A DNA stretch of 64,000 bases from Asaia bogorensis_B (GTDB lineage: Bacteria; Pseudomonadota; Alphaproteobacteria; Acetobacterales; Acetobacteraceae), in the NCBI RefSeq assembly GCF_900465315.1, contig NZ_UBIX01000008.1. One strand, given 5' to 3'. This document shows, one piece after another, positions 43,815-52,928 of the stretch (its first letter is position 1; each line of letters starts with the position of its first letter). The notes under the pieces are model-generated. The model was not told the origin of the DNA, did no database searches, and saw only the letters and a list, made by a program, of their open reading frames with translations. Made by a program: the position numbers and the translations under genes.

Positions 43815-44588
43815 TTAGCGGGGCCGTGCCATCAGCCAGTCATGGACCACCCTGTTTGTCCGCCCGAAAGAAAGCGGTGTCACGCTCACATGTTTCTCGG
43901 CAATGGCACGGGTTTCCGTACCGGGTGCGTCACCCTCGTGATCGCGCTTAAGATGCAGCCAGTGATAGGCCGCGCGGCGCATATCCTCGCGCGCCACAAC
44001 CTCGACATCGCGCAGCAGCCCGCGGCCCTGCGTCGTTACCACGGCCTCCTTTGCCTCGCTGGCGGGACAGGCAGGAAAATTGATGTTCAGGCAGGCGGGC
44101 TCCGGCAGCGCGAGGGGGGCCAAGGCGGCAATGACATCAGGTGCCAGTTTTCGGGCTGTTTCCCACGGCACATTATTGCCGTCGCTGAAGGCCTGACTGA
44201 GCGCAAATGCAGGCAGGCCGAGAAGCATGGCTGTCATGGCCGCCCCCACCGTGCCGGAAAACACCGTCTCGACGCCCAGATTCGCCCCACGATTGACCCC
44301 GGACAGAACAAGGCTCGGGGCCGCATCGCCCAGGATATGCCGTGCCGCAATGGCCACGCAATCGCCCGGCGTGCCGGTCACGGCAAAGCGCCTTGGCCCA
44401 TGCTGATGCACTCGAAGCGGGTCATGCAGGCTGAGTGCATGTGAGATTCCGCTCTGATCCCGCGCCGGCGCAACCACCCACACATCATCCGACAGCTGCG
44501 CTGCCACGTCCTGAAGGACCTTCAGACCGGGTGCGTCAATGCCGTCATCGTTGGTCAGAAGGATACGGCGGAAAACAGGATGGCTCAT
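43815..44588 (-). CDS. surE: 5'/3'-nucleotidase SurE
   Basis: Divalent-metal nucleoside-monophosphate phosphatase linked to stationary-phase survival (257 residues). The metal-binding motif is at the N-terminus, ILLTNDDGIDAPGL, followed by APARDQSGISHALS, VTGTPGDCVAIA and LVLSGVNRGANLG. In most alphaproteobacteria surE follows serS; here it lies 13 kb away, upstream of the Rieske/FAD gene. Confidence 0.94.
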   Translation of the reverse strand: MSHPVFRRILLTNDDGIDAPGLKVLQDVAAQLSDDVWVVAPARDQSGISHALSLHDPLRVHQHGPRRFAVTGTPGDCVAIAARHILGDAAPSLVLSGVNRGANLGVETVFSGTVGAAMTAMLLGLPAFALSQAFSDGNNVPWETARKLAPDVIAALAPLALPEPACLNINFPACPASEAKEAVVTTQGRGLLRDVEVVAREDMRRAAYHWLHLKRDHEGDAPGTETRAIAEKHVSVTPLSFGRTNRVVHDWLMARPR

Positions 44589-44686
44589 TTTGGAGTTTCT
44601 CCTCTCGGATGGCGGGACGGACAGAAATCATGCCCCGACGCCGGACATGGACAAGCAACCCTGTCACGATCTGTCGGCGGGCAAAA

Positions 44687-44714
44687 GAAAACCCGGCGTG
44701 AGGGCCGGGTTTTT
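44687..44714 (-). terminator. intrinsic terminator after the DUF2076 gene
   Basis: AAAACCCGGC (44688-44697) and GCCGGGTTTT (44704-44713) form a 10-bp stem with a 6-nt loop. Read on the minus strand it is followed by CTTTTGC and lies about 95 bases after the DUF2076 stop. T-rich flanks on both sides would let it work in both directions. Confidence 0.75.
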
Positions 44715-44806
44715 CAGAAATCAATCGTGGGTCTGAGGCTTCTGTCTGAATGGCACTGAGGTCGCACATTACAGAAATCAGCCCGGATCAGGCCATGATG
44801 ACGGGC

Positions 44807-45595
44807 TCAGAAGGAATCGTCGCCCCAGCCGCCACCGCTGTCACCACCCCAGTCTCCGCCGCTATCGCCGCCATTATTGCCCCAGTCATTGGCGTCGTAA
44901 TTCTGCCCGGCGTCCTGACCGCCCCCGGCAAAGGGATCGTTACCCGCACCGCCATAATTGTTGTTGATGATGGTTTCACCACCACCAAAACCCCCGGCAG
45001 CATCGGCGCCATGATGGCCCGAAAACAGGCTCTCAATGGCGTTGGCCGCCAGCATACCGCCTGCAACACCCGTGGCCGTGGTCAGTGCCGAGCCGAGAAA
45101 GCCCGACCCGCGCTGCTGGAACATGCCGGTCGAGTAGCCCGGGGGTAGATTGGCCTGCGGCGGCGGAGCGTAGCCCTGCTGGCCATAACCCTGCTGACCG
45201 TAGCCTTGCTGGGGCTGACCACCCCAGCCCGGAGGCGGCGCCGATGACTGCTGGCGATTACCGCCGCCAAACAGACCGCCAAACAAACCACCACCACCCT
45301 GCGGGCGCTGTTGCTGTGCCTGTTGCAGCTGGGACTGCGCCTGCTGCAACTGGAACTCGAGCTGGCGGATGCGGTTCTGCGCTTCAGCCAGCGCCACTTC
45401 CTGCACCACAGCCATCTGGGTCACGCGGTAGCGGGCTTCAGGGTATTTCTGGAAGTTATCCGCAATCCAGCGATCCGCTTCGGGATCGACTGGAGGCAGA
45501 TTGGCCGGGGCCTGAGAGCCGCCAAACCCGCTATTCGGCGCTCCGCCGACGCGGGCAACGAACTGCGAAATAAGATCACGCTCTTGCTGGTTCAT
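44807..45595 (-). CDS. DUF2076 domain-containing protein
   Basis: A 262-residue cytoplasmic or peripheral protein. MNQQERDLISQFVARV and the VDPEADRWIADNF...RYRVTQMAVVQE segment fit the DUF2076 family; a Gln-rich coiled coil (QLEFQLQQAQSQLQQAQQQ) follows, then low-complexity Gly/Gln/Tyr and Gly/Asp/Trp regions with repeated GYGQQ. A hydrophobic glycine-zipper-like stretch (FLGSALTTATGVAGGMLAA) lies near residue 170. The MNQQERD start has a TGGAGAG ribosome site; the frame is open 23 codons further. Function is unknown; the acidic tail may aid condensation or binding. It is divergent from glyQ. Confidence 0.8.
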   Translation of the reverse strand: MNQQERDLISQFVARVGGAPNSGFGGSQAPANLPPVDPEADRWIADNFQKYPEARYRVTQMAVVQEVALAEAQNRIRQLEFQLQQAQSQLQQAQQQRPQGGGGLFGGLFGGGNRQQSSAPPPGWGGQPQQGYGQQGYGQQGYAPPPQANLPPGYSTGMFQQRGSGFLGSALTTATGVAGGMLAANAIESLFSGHHGADAAGGFGGGETIINNNYGGAGNDPFAGGGQDAGQNYDANDWGNNGGDSGGDWGGDSGGGWGDDSF

Positions 45596-45769
45596 GGGGA
45601 TGACTCTCCATCCGGTCAAAATGATAACGGCATATAATGTGGTTTGGGTCGGAAAGAGTTGCAAGAGCCCGTCTCAAAGGCCAGGCCTATTGAGTGTGGC
45701 ACCTGAGATTGGCTTGTTTGGGCTGTCGGGGTAGAACAGGGCAAGTGAACAAGACCGGAGCCTCGATCC

Positions 45770-46657
45770 TTGACCCCCTTGCCCGAAAACGGCGGACGCC
45801 CCCTTTCCTTTCAGGATCTGATCCTGCGCCTGCACCAGTTCTGGTCGGCACAGGGCTGCGCCCTGCTCCAGCCCTATGACACAGAGCTTGGCGCGGGCAC
45901 GCTCTCGCCGCACACCACCTTGCGGGCATTGGGGCGCAAGCCGTGGAAGGCCGCCTATGTGCAGCCCTGCCGCCGTCCTTCCGATGGCCGCTATGGCGAA
46001 AACCCAAACCGTCTCCAGCATTATTACCAGTATCAGGTGCTGCTCAAGCCAACACCCGAGGACAGCCAGCGCCTGCTGCTCGACAGCTACCGCGCCATCG
46101 GGATCGATCCGGAAAAGCACGATATCCGCTTTGTGGAAGATGACTGGGAAAACCCGACCATCGGCGCCTGGGGTCTGGGCTGGGAAGTCTGGTGCGATGG
46201 CATGGAAGTCACGCAGTTCACCTATTTCCAGCAGGTTGGCGGCATCCCGACCGTCGTACCCTCAACCGAGCTGACCTACGGGCTTGAGCGTCTGGCCATG
46301 TATGTGCAGGGCGTCGAAAACGTCTATGACCTCGACTTCAACGGTCAGGGCCTGAAATACGGCGATGTCTTTCTGCGCGCCGAGCAGGATTACTCGCGTC
46401 ACAATTTCGAGCTGGCCGATACCGAAATGCTCATGCGTCACTTCCGTGATGCCGAGGCGGAGTCTGTCCGTCTGGCAGAAGCCGGTGTCGCCCAGCCTGC
46501 CTATGACCAGTGCGTCAAGGCCAGCCATCTGTTCAACCTGCTCGACTCACGCGGTGTGATCTCGGTCTCGGAGCGTGCCTCTTACATCGGTCGCGTGCGC
46601 AATCTTGCGAAGCTGTGCTGCGAAACCTGGCTTGCTGGCGACGAGGAGTCGAAATAA
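45770..46657 (+). CDS. glyQ: Glycine-tRNA ligase alpha subunit
   Basis: Catalytic subunit of the bacterial alpha2-beta2 (tetrameric) glycyl-tRNA synthetase (295 residues). LSFQDLILRLHQFWSAQGC opens the protein; the class II motifs include YVQPCRRPSDGRYG and NRLQHYYQYQV; EVWCDGMEVTQFTYFQQ and TYGLERLAMY are diagnostic. The TAA overlaps the glyS ATG (TAATG), so the subunits are translated together. Confidence 0.97.
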   Translation: MTPLPENGGRPLSFQDLILRLHQFWSAQGCALLQPYDTELGAGTLSPHTTLRALGRKPWKAAYVQPCRRPSDGRYGENPNRLQHYYQYQVLLKPTPEDSQRLLLDSYRAIGIDPEKHDIRFVEDDWENPTIGAWGLGWEVWCDGMEVTQFTYFQQVGGIPTVVPSTELTYGLERLAMYVQGVENVYDLDFNGQGLKYGDVFLRAEQDYSRHNFELADTEMLMRHFRDAEAESVRLAEAGVAQPAYDQCVKASHLFNLLDSRGVISVSERASYIGRVRNLAKLCCETWLAGDEESK

Positions 46658-48726
46658 TGGCCGAATTCCTTCTCGTTCTCGATTGCGAGGAAATTCCCGC
46701 CCGGATGCAGGAAACGGCGGGGCAGGATCTGGCCCGTCTGGTCAGTGAGGCCCTGTCGCCCCTGTCACCCGTAAACGTCACGGCTTTCTGGGGCGCGCGC
46801 CGTATCGGCGTCTCGCTTGCAATCAACGATCAGATTGCCGAAACGACGCAGTCCGAGCGCGGCCCGCGCGAGAGCGCGCCCGAACAAGCGCTCGCCGGCT
46901 TTCTTCGCAAGCACGGTGCCGAGCGCGATGCACTCGTGCTCGAAAACGGTTTCTGGGTGCTCAATCGCACACTGCCAGCCATCACCGCTTCCCAGCAGAT
47001 TGCAGCGACCATTCCCGGCCTGCTCTGGCGCTTTCCCTGGCCTAAATCGATGCGCTGGGGACAGGGCAGCGCTTTTACCTGGGTACGCCCCCTGCGCCGC
47101 GTGATCTGCCTGCTTGACGGCAAGCTGGTGCCTTTCAGCCTCGCTACCGACACCGATGATGCCCACGGGCTCGTGGCCGGCACGCAGACCGAAGGCCATC
47201 GCTTCATGGCACCGGAAGCGTTCGAGGTGACGTCCTTCGAGCAGCTCAGAAACGAGCTCTTCGCCCGCAAGGTCGTGCTCGATCCGGCTCAGCGCCTGTC
47301 GATCATTCGCGACGGGTTGCAGGCTCAGGCAGAGAGGGCCAGCCTGACCCTTGTGCAGGATGACAAGCTGGTCGAGGAAGTTTCGGGTCTGGCTGAATGG
47401 CCCGTTGCCCTGCTCGGGCGTATCGACGATGCCTATATGGATCTGCCCCCTGAAGTGATGCAGGTCTCGATGCGCATCAACCAGCGCTATTTTGCGCTAC
47501 GCACGGCAGACGGCAAGGCAGCACCGCATTTCGCATTCATCGCGAATATGGATTTTGCCGATGGTGGCGCCCTGACCATTGCAGGCAACGAGCGCGTGCT
47601 GCGGGCACGCTTTGCCGACGCCCGCCATTTCTGGGATCTCGATCGCAAGACGACGCTGGCCGATCGTGTTGCGGCGCTCGATGCCGTGACCTTCCATGCC
47701 CGCCTTGGCAGTCAGGGCGCGCGCGTCCAGCGCATCGTGACGCTGGCCGGTATCGTGGCACAGGCGATGGGGCTGGATGACACCGCACAGAACCACGCAA
47801 AACGAGCCGCCCGGCTGGCCAAGGCCGATCTGACTACCGGCATGGTTGGCGAGTTCCCCGAACTTCAGGGCATCATGGGTGGCTACTACGCCCGTCATGA
47901 CCATGAGGGCGATGCCGTTGCGGATGCGGTGGCAGAGCATTACATGCCGCGCGGCCTGAATGACGACACGCCGCGCGCGCCTGTCTCGGTCGCCGTGGCT
48001 CTGGCAGACCGTCTGGATCTGCTGACGGCCTTTTTCGCCATGGGCGAGACACCGAGCGGCTCGGGCGACCCCTATGCGCTGCGTCGCGCGGCGCTTGGGA
48101 TCATCCGCATCATCCGTGACAACCAGTTGCGCCTCGATCTGACAGCCCTGATCGCACAGGCTGCGCAGAACCTGCCCGAAGGCCTGCGCGAAGGCGGCGA
48201 GCTTGCCGCCCTGCCCGGCTTCTTGGCCGAGCGCCTGCGCGTGCAGCTTCGCACCGAGGGCGAGCGCCACGATGTGCTCGCCGCCACACTGGCAGGTGGA
48301 CTGGATGGCGACCTCGTACGCCTTCTGGCCCGCACCTCGGCATTGGCTGAGATGGTGGACACGGATGACGGACGCAACCTGCTGGCTGCCAGCAAGCGCG
48401 CCGCCAATATCCTGCGTATCGAGAACCGCAAGGACGGCCCGCATCAGGGTGAACCCGATGAGGCCCTCTATGTGCAGGATGAGGAGCGCGCTCTGGGCCA
48501 CGCTCTTGCGTCTGCCCGCAAGGATATCCACGATGCCTTGGTGGCAGAGCGCTTTGCCGATGCCATGCGTGTGGCAGCAGGGCTGCGCCCGAGCCTCGAT
48601 CAGTTCTTTGCCGAGGTGACGGTCAATGATCCCGAGCCTGCTCGACGCCTCAACCGCCTGCGCCTTCTGGCCCAGATTGGTGAGACACTGACCGAGATTG
48701 CCGAGTTCGGCCAGATCGAAGGCTGA
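46657..48726 (+). CDS. glyS: Glycine-tRNA ligase beta subunit
   Basis: tRNA-binding subunit of the tetrameric GlyRS (689 residues). MAEFLLVLDCEEIPARM is the usual start and follows a GAGGAG site at the end of glyQ; the frame is open further upstream inside glyQ but that is not coding. The central HD-like region (FHARLGSQGARVQRI) and GGYYARHDHEGDAVADAVAEHY, plus the C-terminal anticodon-binding domain with VMVDD-like DVFFAEVTVN, match the family. Confidence 0.96.
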   Translation: MAEFLLVLDCEEIPARMQETAGQDLARLVSEALSPLSPVNVTAFWGARRIGVSLAINDQIAETTQSERGPRESAPEQALAGFLRKHGAERDALVLENGFWVLNRTLPAITASQQIAATIPGLLWRFPWPKSMRWGQGSAFTWVRPLRRVICLLDGKLVPFSLATDTDDAHGLVAGTQTEGHRFMAPEAFEVTSFEQLRNELFARKVVLDPAQRLSIIRDGLQAQAERASLTLVQDDKLVEEVSGLAEWPVALLGRIDDAYMDLPPEVMQVSMRINQRYFALRTADGKAAPHFAFIANMDFADGGALTIAGNERVLRARFADARHFWDLDRKTTLADRVAALDAVTFHARLGSQGARVQRIVTLAGIVAQAMGLDDTAQNHAKRAARLAKADLTTGMVGEFPELQGIMGGYYARHDHEGDAVADAVAEHYMPRGLNDDTPRAPVSVAVALADRLDLLTAFFAMGETPSGSGDPYALRRAALGIIRIIRDNQLRLDLTALIAQAAQNLPEGLREGGELAALPGFLAERLRVQLRTEGERHDVLAATLAGGLDGDLVRLLARTSALAEMVDTDDGRNLLAASKRAANILRIENRKDGPHQGEPDEALYVQDEERALGHALASARKDIHDALVAERFADAMRVAAGLRPSLDQFFAEVTVNDPEPARRLNRLRLLAQIGETLTEIAEFGQIEG

Positions 48727-48740
48727 TATCGATACCTGCC

Positions 48741-48773
48741 CCTGTCTTCAGCGCCTCAGGCGCTAAAGACAGG
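48741..48773 (+). terminator. terminator after glyS
   Basis: Two 15-base arms separated by a TCA loop pair with a single mismatch, starting 15 bases after the glyS stop. The stem is very strong; the tail (AGACTCCC) has no T-run, so it could act as a terminator or an mRNA 3'-end stabiliser. Confidence 0.6.
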
Positions 48774-48812
48774 AGACTCCCTGCCTCAACCGGGGTAGCG
48801 CCGCCCACAACT

Positions 48813-48990
48813 CTTGCGCAGTCATTCCGCGGATAATGCGGCCGCAAGCTGTACCCAGCGGTTTTGTCAGCCACAGTCTATCTTCCTATCAGACAAAAGC
48901 GCCCATCTGGGCTTGGAGAATGCATCGTCGCGAGTGTTGCCTGATATCAAGGCCCTGCAAACGACTTGCGCCGTGATTCCGCGGAAATGC
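48813..48990. repeat. two copies of a 26-27-base repeat in noncoding DNA
   Basis: Bases 48813-48839 and 48965-48990 share the pattern CTTGCGCnGTnATTCCGCGG followed by A(T)AATGC, with two mismatches and one indel. Both copies are centred on a CCGCGG palindrome (TTCCGCGGAA in the second). They lie 152 bases apart on the same strand. A pair of regulator sites or remnants of a small repeat family are possible explanations. Confidence 0.5.
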
Positions 48991-49138
48991 TCCCTCACGT
49001 TCCCGGTTCCGGCCCATGTTAGATAGCGCCTGAAACTCCCCATACCCCGTAAAGGGCTAAGCAGGATTCCTTGCGCCTGCGCTCTGTCCATGATCCGTGC
49101 TGGCCGCACGAAGAAGCGGCCCGCGTCGGGCTTCCGGT

Positions 49139-49531
49139 TCAGTGCCCTATGGTCTCACCCGGCGGGGCGCGTCCGTGGCCGACCAGACTGGCATCCTGAT
49201 AGGCCGGTCCAAACGCACCGATCGATGTGCCTGTTGTCGGATCGTGCCCCGGTGCTCCATTACCCGCAGGAAGAAACTGCCGCCCGAAATCCACGATCCT
49301 GCCAATCGTGGTGCGCCGTAAAGGCGGTGCCGCCATCGGGCGAGGCACTGGTGCCGGCTCCCAGTGTCCCGATCCCGCCAAAAGGCCATTTGAGGGCGGA
49401 ACCATCTTGCTGGCAGGCATATCGAACTGGAGCGGCAGGACGGTCGAGAACCCTTTCGCACGAGCCGGATAAGGCAGTGAGGCAGCCGCGCAGGCAACAA
49501 CTATCATTCTCCGCACACGGTCCTGAAACAT
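49139..49531 (-). CDS. Small exported protein of unknown function
   Basis: A 130-residue protein with a likely signal peptide, VRRMIVVACAAASLPYPARA, and a Pro/Gly-rich mature region (RTTIGRIVDFGRQFLPAGNG) without cysteine. The ATG at 49531 follows a GGGAAGG site; the frame is open 20 codons further upstream. I know no family. It is divergent from the FAD/NAD-DUF202-LysR operon and may share its control region. Confidence 0.6.
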   Translation of the reverse strand: MFQDRVRRMIVVACAAASLPYPARAKGFSTVLPLQFDMPASKMVPPSNGLLAGSGHWEPAPVPRPMAAPPLRRTTIGRIVDFGRQFLPAGNGAPGHDPTTGTSIGAFGPAYQDASLVGHGRAPPGETIGH

Positions 49532-49739
49532 CTCGAACCTTCCCGAAGAGTCAGTGAGGCGATCTTCAAGTCTCGATCCGGAGTCGCGCAACAGTTTTAC
49601 GGGTCGGGCGCTGTTTCCTGTCCCTAGCCCCCATATTTCTTAGGCGATTGTTCAATATCTAAGCAGGAACACCAAGGGTACGATGCCTGCAACAAACCGC
49701 GGCAACACCAAGGATACTGTTCATGAAAATCGATTAGTT

Positions 49740-49763
49740 CGATCCATAATATCAATTGGATCG
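49740..49763. promoter_or_regulatory. candidate operator upstream of the FAD/NAD-DUF202-LysR operon
   Basis: CGATCCA (49740-49746) and TGGATCG (49757-49763) are a perfect inverted repeat with a 10-base AT-rich spacer, 50 bases before the first gene and in the region shared with a divergent gene. Size and spacing suit a dimeric LysR-type regulator, and a LysR gene is third in the operon. A CATAAT -10-like box overlaps it. The link to that regulator is inference. Confidence 0.45.
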
Positions 49764-49812
49764 ATTGACCTGTGCCCCTGATACTTCACGAGACGCGAGG
49801 GAGTACGCAACC

Positions 49813-51252
49813 ATGGACAGGCCATATGAGATTGTCATTATCGGCGGGGGAGCCAGCGCAACTCTCCTTGCCCATGTTCTGAAAAGACAACATGGACGGA
49901 ATTGTCTGATCATCGATCCCAACGCCAACCCGGCTCTCGGGGTGGCCTATGGCACGCGGTGCATCGGGCACCTGCTCAACGTTCCAGCCTGCGGCATGAG
50001 CGGGCTGGCGGACGAGCCGGATCATTTCGTGCAGTGGCTACACCGACACATCGATCCGGGCATCGCACCCGATGCCTTCATCCCCCGCGCGATTTACGGC
50101 CTCTACCTCCAGCACCTGTTTGACGAAAGCGGTGTCATCTCCATGCAGGGCAAGGTAGTGGCATGCGATGCTGTCGCCTGGGGTTTCAGGCTTGTTCTGG
50201 CCTCCGGAGAAATCGTCATGGCGCAGCAGGTCGTTCTGGCCCTTGGCAATTTCCCGCCTGCCATGCTGCGTGGCGCAACCCCTGAAGTCATGCACGACCC
50301 GCGTTATCATCAAAATGTCTGGGATAGCGGGGCCGGTTACCGCACTGCCGCTGCCGAAGATATGGCCGCGACGGGCCGTCTCACCCCGTTTGCCCCTGAG
50401 GCAACATTACTGATGATCGGTAGTGGCCTCACCGCCATCGACATAGTCATGAAGGCGCGCCTCGCCAGCCATGCGGGACCAATCCATCTCCTGTCAGGCC
50501 ATGCAAGCCTGCCGAAGTCCCATAAACCCGGCCAGAGATCCGTCGCGCCTGTTATCAGCGTCGAAAAAGGCGCCGATCAGAAAGGCGCCCGTCTCAGCCG
50601 GTATGTCCGTGAGTTTCATGCAGCGCTGAGGCAAGGACTGGACTGGCGCAGTGCGATCGACAGCCTGCGTCCCATCACCAATATTTTGTGGGCGACGCTT
50701 TCGCAGACTGAACAGGCGCGGTTCAATCGTCATCTCAGGCGTCGATGGGATGTAGCGCGCCACCGCATCGCACCACAGATCGCCGCTTTCCTGCACGATG
50801 CCCTTCAGGAGGGCACGCTCGAACTTCATGCTGGCCGTGTCACGCATATCGAGGCGCAGCCTGAAGGCCTGATCGTGACAGCCAGCCATGCCGGGGGCCA
50901 GACGCGCTTTCGCGCTGACCATGTGCTGAATTGCACAGGTCCCGACCTCGACTACACGCGTGTCGGATCGGCCCTGCTTGAGCAGTTATTTGCCTCGGGG
51001 CTCGCCTCGCCCGGCAACCGGGGCGCCGGGCTGGATACGGGCAATGATGGCAGGCTGATCAACGCCAATGGCGAAAGCCCTCATGCCCTCTACACCCTGG
51101 GACCCGCCCGACTGGGAACACTGTTCGAATCCATCGCCATTCCGGAAATCCGCCAGCAGGCCTATGATCTCGCCACACGCCTCGCCAGCCCTTCAGCCGT
51201 TCAGACGTCAAAGGGCGCGTCTGCTTCCCCCCGTCATGAAAGCCGTTCCTGA
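49813..51252 (+). CDS. FAD/NAD(P)-binding protein (YdhS-like)
   Basis: A 479-residue flavoprotein-like enzyme of unknown reaction. It starts EIVIIGGGASATLLAHVL (dinucleotide fold), continues with DPNANPALGVAYGT, HLLNVPACGMSGLADEPDHF and, near residue 205, a second GxGxxA-type LLMIGSGLTAIDIV; the C-terminal DHVLNCTGPDLDY closes the FAD domain. This layout matches the NAD_binding_9 family that includes E. coli YdhS. The start at 49813 has a CGAGGGAG ribosome site. Its TGA overlaps the DUF202 ATG, so the products are made together. Substrate unknown. Confidence 0.82.
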   Translation: MDRPYEIVIIGGGASATLLAHVLKRQHGRNCLIIDPNANPALGVAYGTRCIGHLLNVPACGMSGLADEPDHFVQWLHRHIDPGIAPDAFIPRAIYGLYLQHLFDESGVISMQGKVVACDAVAWGFRLVLASGEIVMAQQVVLALGNFPPAMLRGATPEVMHDPRYHQNVWDSGAGYRTAAAEDMAATGRLTPFAPEATLLMIGSGLTAIDIVMKARLASHAGPIHLLSGHASLPKSHKPGQRSVAPVISVEKGADQKGARLSRYVREFHAALRQGLDWRSAIDSLRPITNILWATLSQTEQARFNRHLRRRWDVARHRIAPQIAAFLHDALQEGTLELHAGRVTHIEAQPEGLIVTASHAGGQTRFRADHVLNCTGPDLDYTRVGSALLEQLFASGLASPGNRGAGLDTGNDGRLINANGESPHALYTLGPARLGTLFESIAIPEIRQQAYDLATRLASPSAVQTSKGASASPRHESRS

Positions 51253-51626
51253 TGATTGCCCGCTATACCGACCACGCCGCCAATGAACGCACTTTTCTGG
51301 CCTGGGTGCGTACGGCGCTGGCGATGGTCGCCATCGGGTGCATGCTGGCAAAATTCAACATTTTTCTGCGCCTCATCAGCAGCGAGCATCATGCTGCGAT
51401 GCCGGTTCTGCCGGGGTCCTCAGCCTGGATCGGGGTCGCCACTATCTGTGCCGGGCTTGCGCTTCTGCCTGCCAGCTGGTGGCGGTTTCGCAAGGTCAAG
51501 GAAGCCCTGTCGGCAGAAGAACCCCGTGAGATAACGCTCAGTGGACTGGAGGGTATTTTCTGTCTGCTCCTCTGCGCCCTGATCGGCGCCATTCTGCTCT
51601 CGCTGCTCGGCGTTCTGCCTTCATGA
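51252..51626 (+). CDS. DUF202 (YidH-family) inner-membrane protein
   Basis: A 124-residue membrane protein with three helices: ANERTFLAWVRTALAMVAIGC at the N-terminus (the DUF202 signature), a second helix around residues 58-75 and a third near the C-terminus. Members are widespread and without a known function; some are fused to or neighbour redox or transport genes. Both ends overlap the adjoining genes by a few bases, linking it to the FAD/NAD protein and the LysR regulator. Confidence 0.85.
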   Translation: MIARYTDHAANERTFLAWVRTALAMVAIGCMLAKFNIFLRLISSEHHAAMPVLPGSSAWIGVATICAGLALLPASWWRFRKVKEALSAEEPREITLSGLEGIFCLLLCALIGAILLSLLGVLPS

Positions 51627-52489
51627 CGCTTGACCAGCTGCGCATCTTTGTGGCGGTCGCGGAACGCGAGCATATGACCCGTGCAGCCGAGGCGCTCTGC
51701 CTGACCCAGTCAGCGGTCAGCCATGCCATCATGACGCTGGAACAGACATTCGGCCTCGTCTTTTTCGACCGTATCGGGCGGCGCATACGCCTGACACAAG
51801 CAGGTGCGCTCTTTCTGGAGGAAGCCCGTGCGGTTCTCAAACGCGCCGGTGCCGCCCAGCAGCGCATGCGCGCCCTGACGACGCTCGAGGAGGGGTCGCT
51901 GCATCTCTGGGCGAGCCAGACCATCGCCAGCTACTGGCTGCCCGCCCGTATCAACCGCTTTCATGAACAGCATCCGGCTATCACGCTGGAAGTCACCATC
52001 AGCAACACCGAGGATATCTGTCAGCATCTGCTGGACGATACGCTGGCCATGGGTCTGATTGAAGGCGTTGTGACGGACACCACGCTGACAACCACGCCGG
52101 TCGCAACCGATCAGCTTCTGCTCGTGGTTGCTCCTGAACACGAATGGGCCCGCCAACCGCCCCGCCCCCAGGACCTTGCCGGTTCAGACTGGATTCTGCG
52201 CGAAAAAGGCTCAGGCACCCGTGCCAGCTTCGAAAAAGCGGTCGCAGACTGGGGCATTGACCGCGTTGCCCTGTCTGTCGTGATGGAGCTGACGTCCAAC
52301 GAGGCAATCGCCAATGCTGTCGCGACCGGCAACGCAGCCACGGTGCTTTCGGCCAGTGTGGTCGCTGGCTTGATCGAGAACGGGCTGCTGCATCATGTCG
52401 GCATCAGCTTTCCCGAACGTTGTTTCTCGCTTGTGCGCAACGCCAGAGCGCTTTCCCCCGCAGAGAAAGCATTTATCGCCTTGCTTTGA
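51623..52489 (+). CDS. LysR-family transcriptional regulator
   Basis: A 288-residue regulator. An N-terminal winged helix-turn-helix (LDQLRIFVAVAEREHMTRAAEALCLTQSAVSHAI) is followed by a periplasmic-binding-type effector domain (about 90-288) like that of CysL/CbbR-type members. The effector is unknown. Being the last gene of a coupled operon, rather than divergent from its target, is unusual for the family; it probably controls its own operon through the palindrome at 49740. Its 3' end overlaps the convergent DUF3293 gene by 17 bases. Confidence 0.9.
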   Translation: MTLDQLRIFVAVAEREHMTRAAEALCLTQSAVSHAIMTLEQTFGLVFFDRIGRRIRLTQAGALFLEEARAVLKRAGAAQQRMRALTTLEEGSLHLWASQTIASYWLPARINRFHEQHPAITLEVTISNTEDICQHLLDDTLAMGLIEGVVTDTTLTTTPVATDQLLLVVAPEHEWARQPPRPQDLAGSDWILREKGSGTRASFEKAVADWGIDRVALSVVMELTSNEAIANAVATGNAATVLSASVVAGLIENGLLHHVGISFPERCFSLVRNARALSPAEKAFIALL

Positions 52490-52928
52490 ACGCTTCGGTT
52501 AGCGCAAGGCGGTCGCATAGCCACACCAGCCGGGCCTTTTGTCCCCTTCGTGCGATGACGAGGGCATTCTGACCGAATTGCCGGCCCAGTACACGGGCTC
52601 TGTCAGGCGCGAGCGGCACTGCGAAGAACGGCTCCTGCCACTGCCCCAGCACCCCCTTGCCGCAGAGCACCACTGGCGTGAGCCCTGAGCCAGACGAACG
52701 CAATGCACGGTCGAGTGTCGCATGCAAAGCCGTCATGGCGCGCTGATTGTACCGATCAGTCATACGCCTGCCACCAGGATTACAGGCCCCGATCAGCACA
52801 AGCGCCGGAACAGAAAAAGGCCACGGCCTGAGTGTCTGCCCGATACGCAGGGTAAAGGGCGGAATCCGATACGCCGTGTCATGATAGGCACGCAGGATCG
52901 CCGGGCTCGGCGGTCTGATCCGTCTCAC
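52473..52928 (-). CDS. DUF3293 domain-containing protein
   Basis: A 151-residue soluble protein. AYHDTAYRIPPFTLRIGQ near the N-terminus, IGACNPGGRRMTDRYNQRAM in the middle and VLGRQFGQNALVIARRG towards the end follow the DUF3293 pattern (N-terminal Tyr-x-Thr-x-Tyr, then CNP-G, N, and a FGQxA box). Function is unknown. The start overlaps the rodA stop by four bases, so it is translated as the last gene of the mre/rod operon. Confidence 0.78.
   Translation of the reverse strand: MRRIRPPSPAILRAYHDTAYRIPPFTLRIGQTLRPWPFSVPALVLIGACNPGGRRMTDRYNQRAMTALHATLDRALRSSGSGLTPVVLCGKGVLGQWQEPFFAVPLAPDRARVLGRQFGQNALVIARRGQKARLVWLCDRLALTEAFKARR

Larger units (their letters stand above)
48727..49138. other. 412-base gap between glyS and the secreted orphan
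   Basis: Besides the hairpin after glyS and the two repeat copies, I see no gene: the frames present are short and lack ribosome sites. The gap separates two convergent genes, so promoters would not be expected, which makes the repeat pair harder to explain. Confidence 0.5.

Noticed and set aside
47497..48531. 344-codon minus-strand frame inside glyS
   Set aside because: Antisense shadow of the GlyRS beta subunit.
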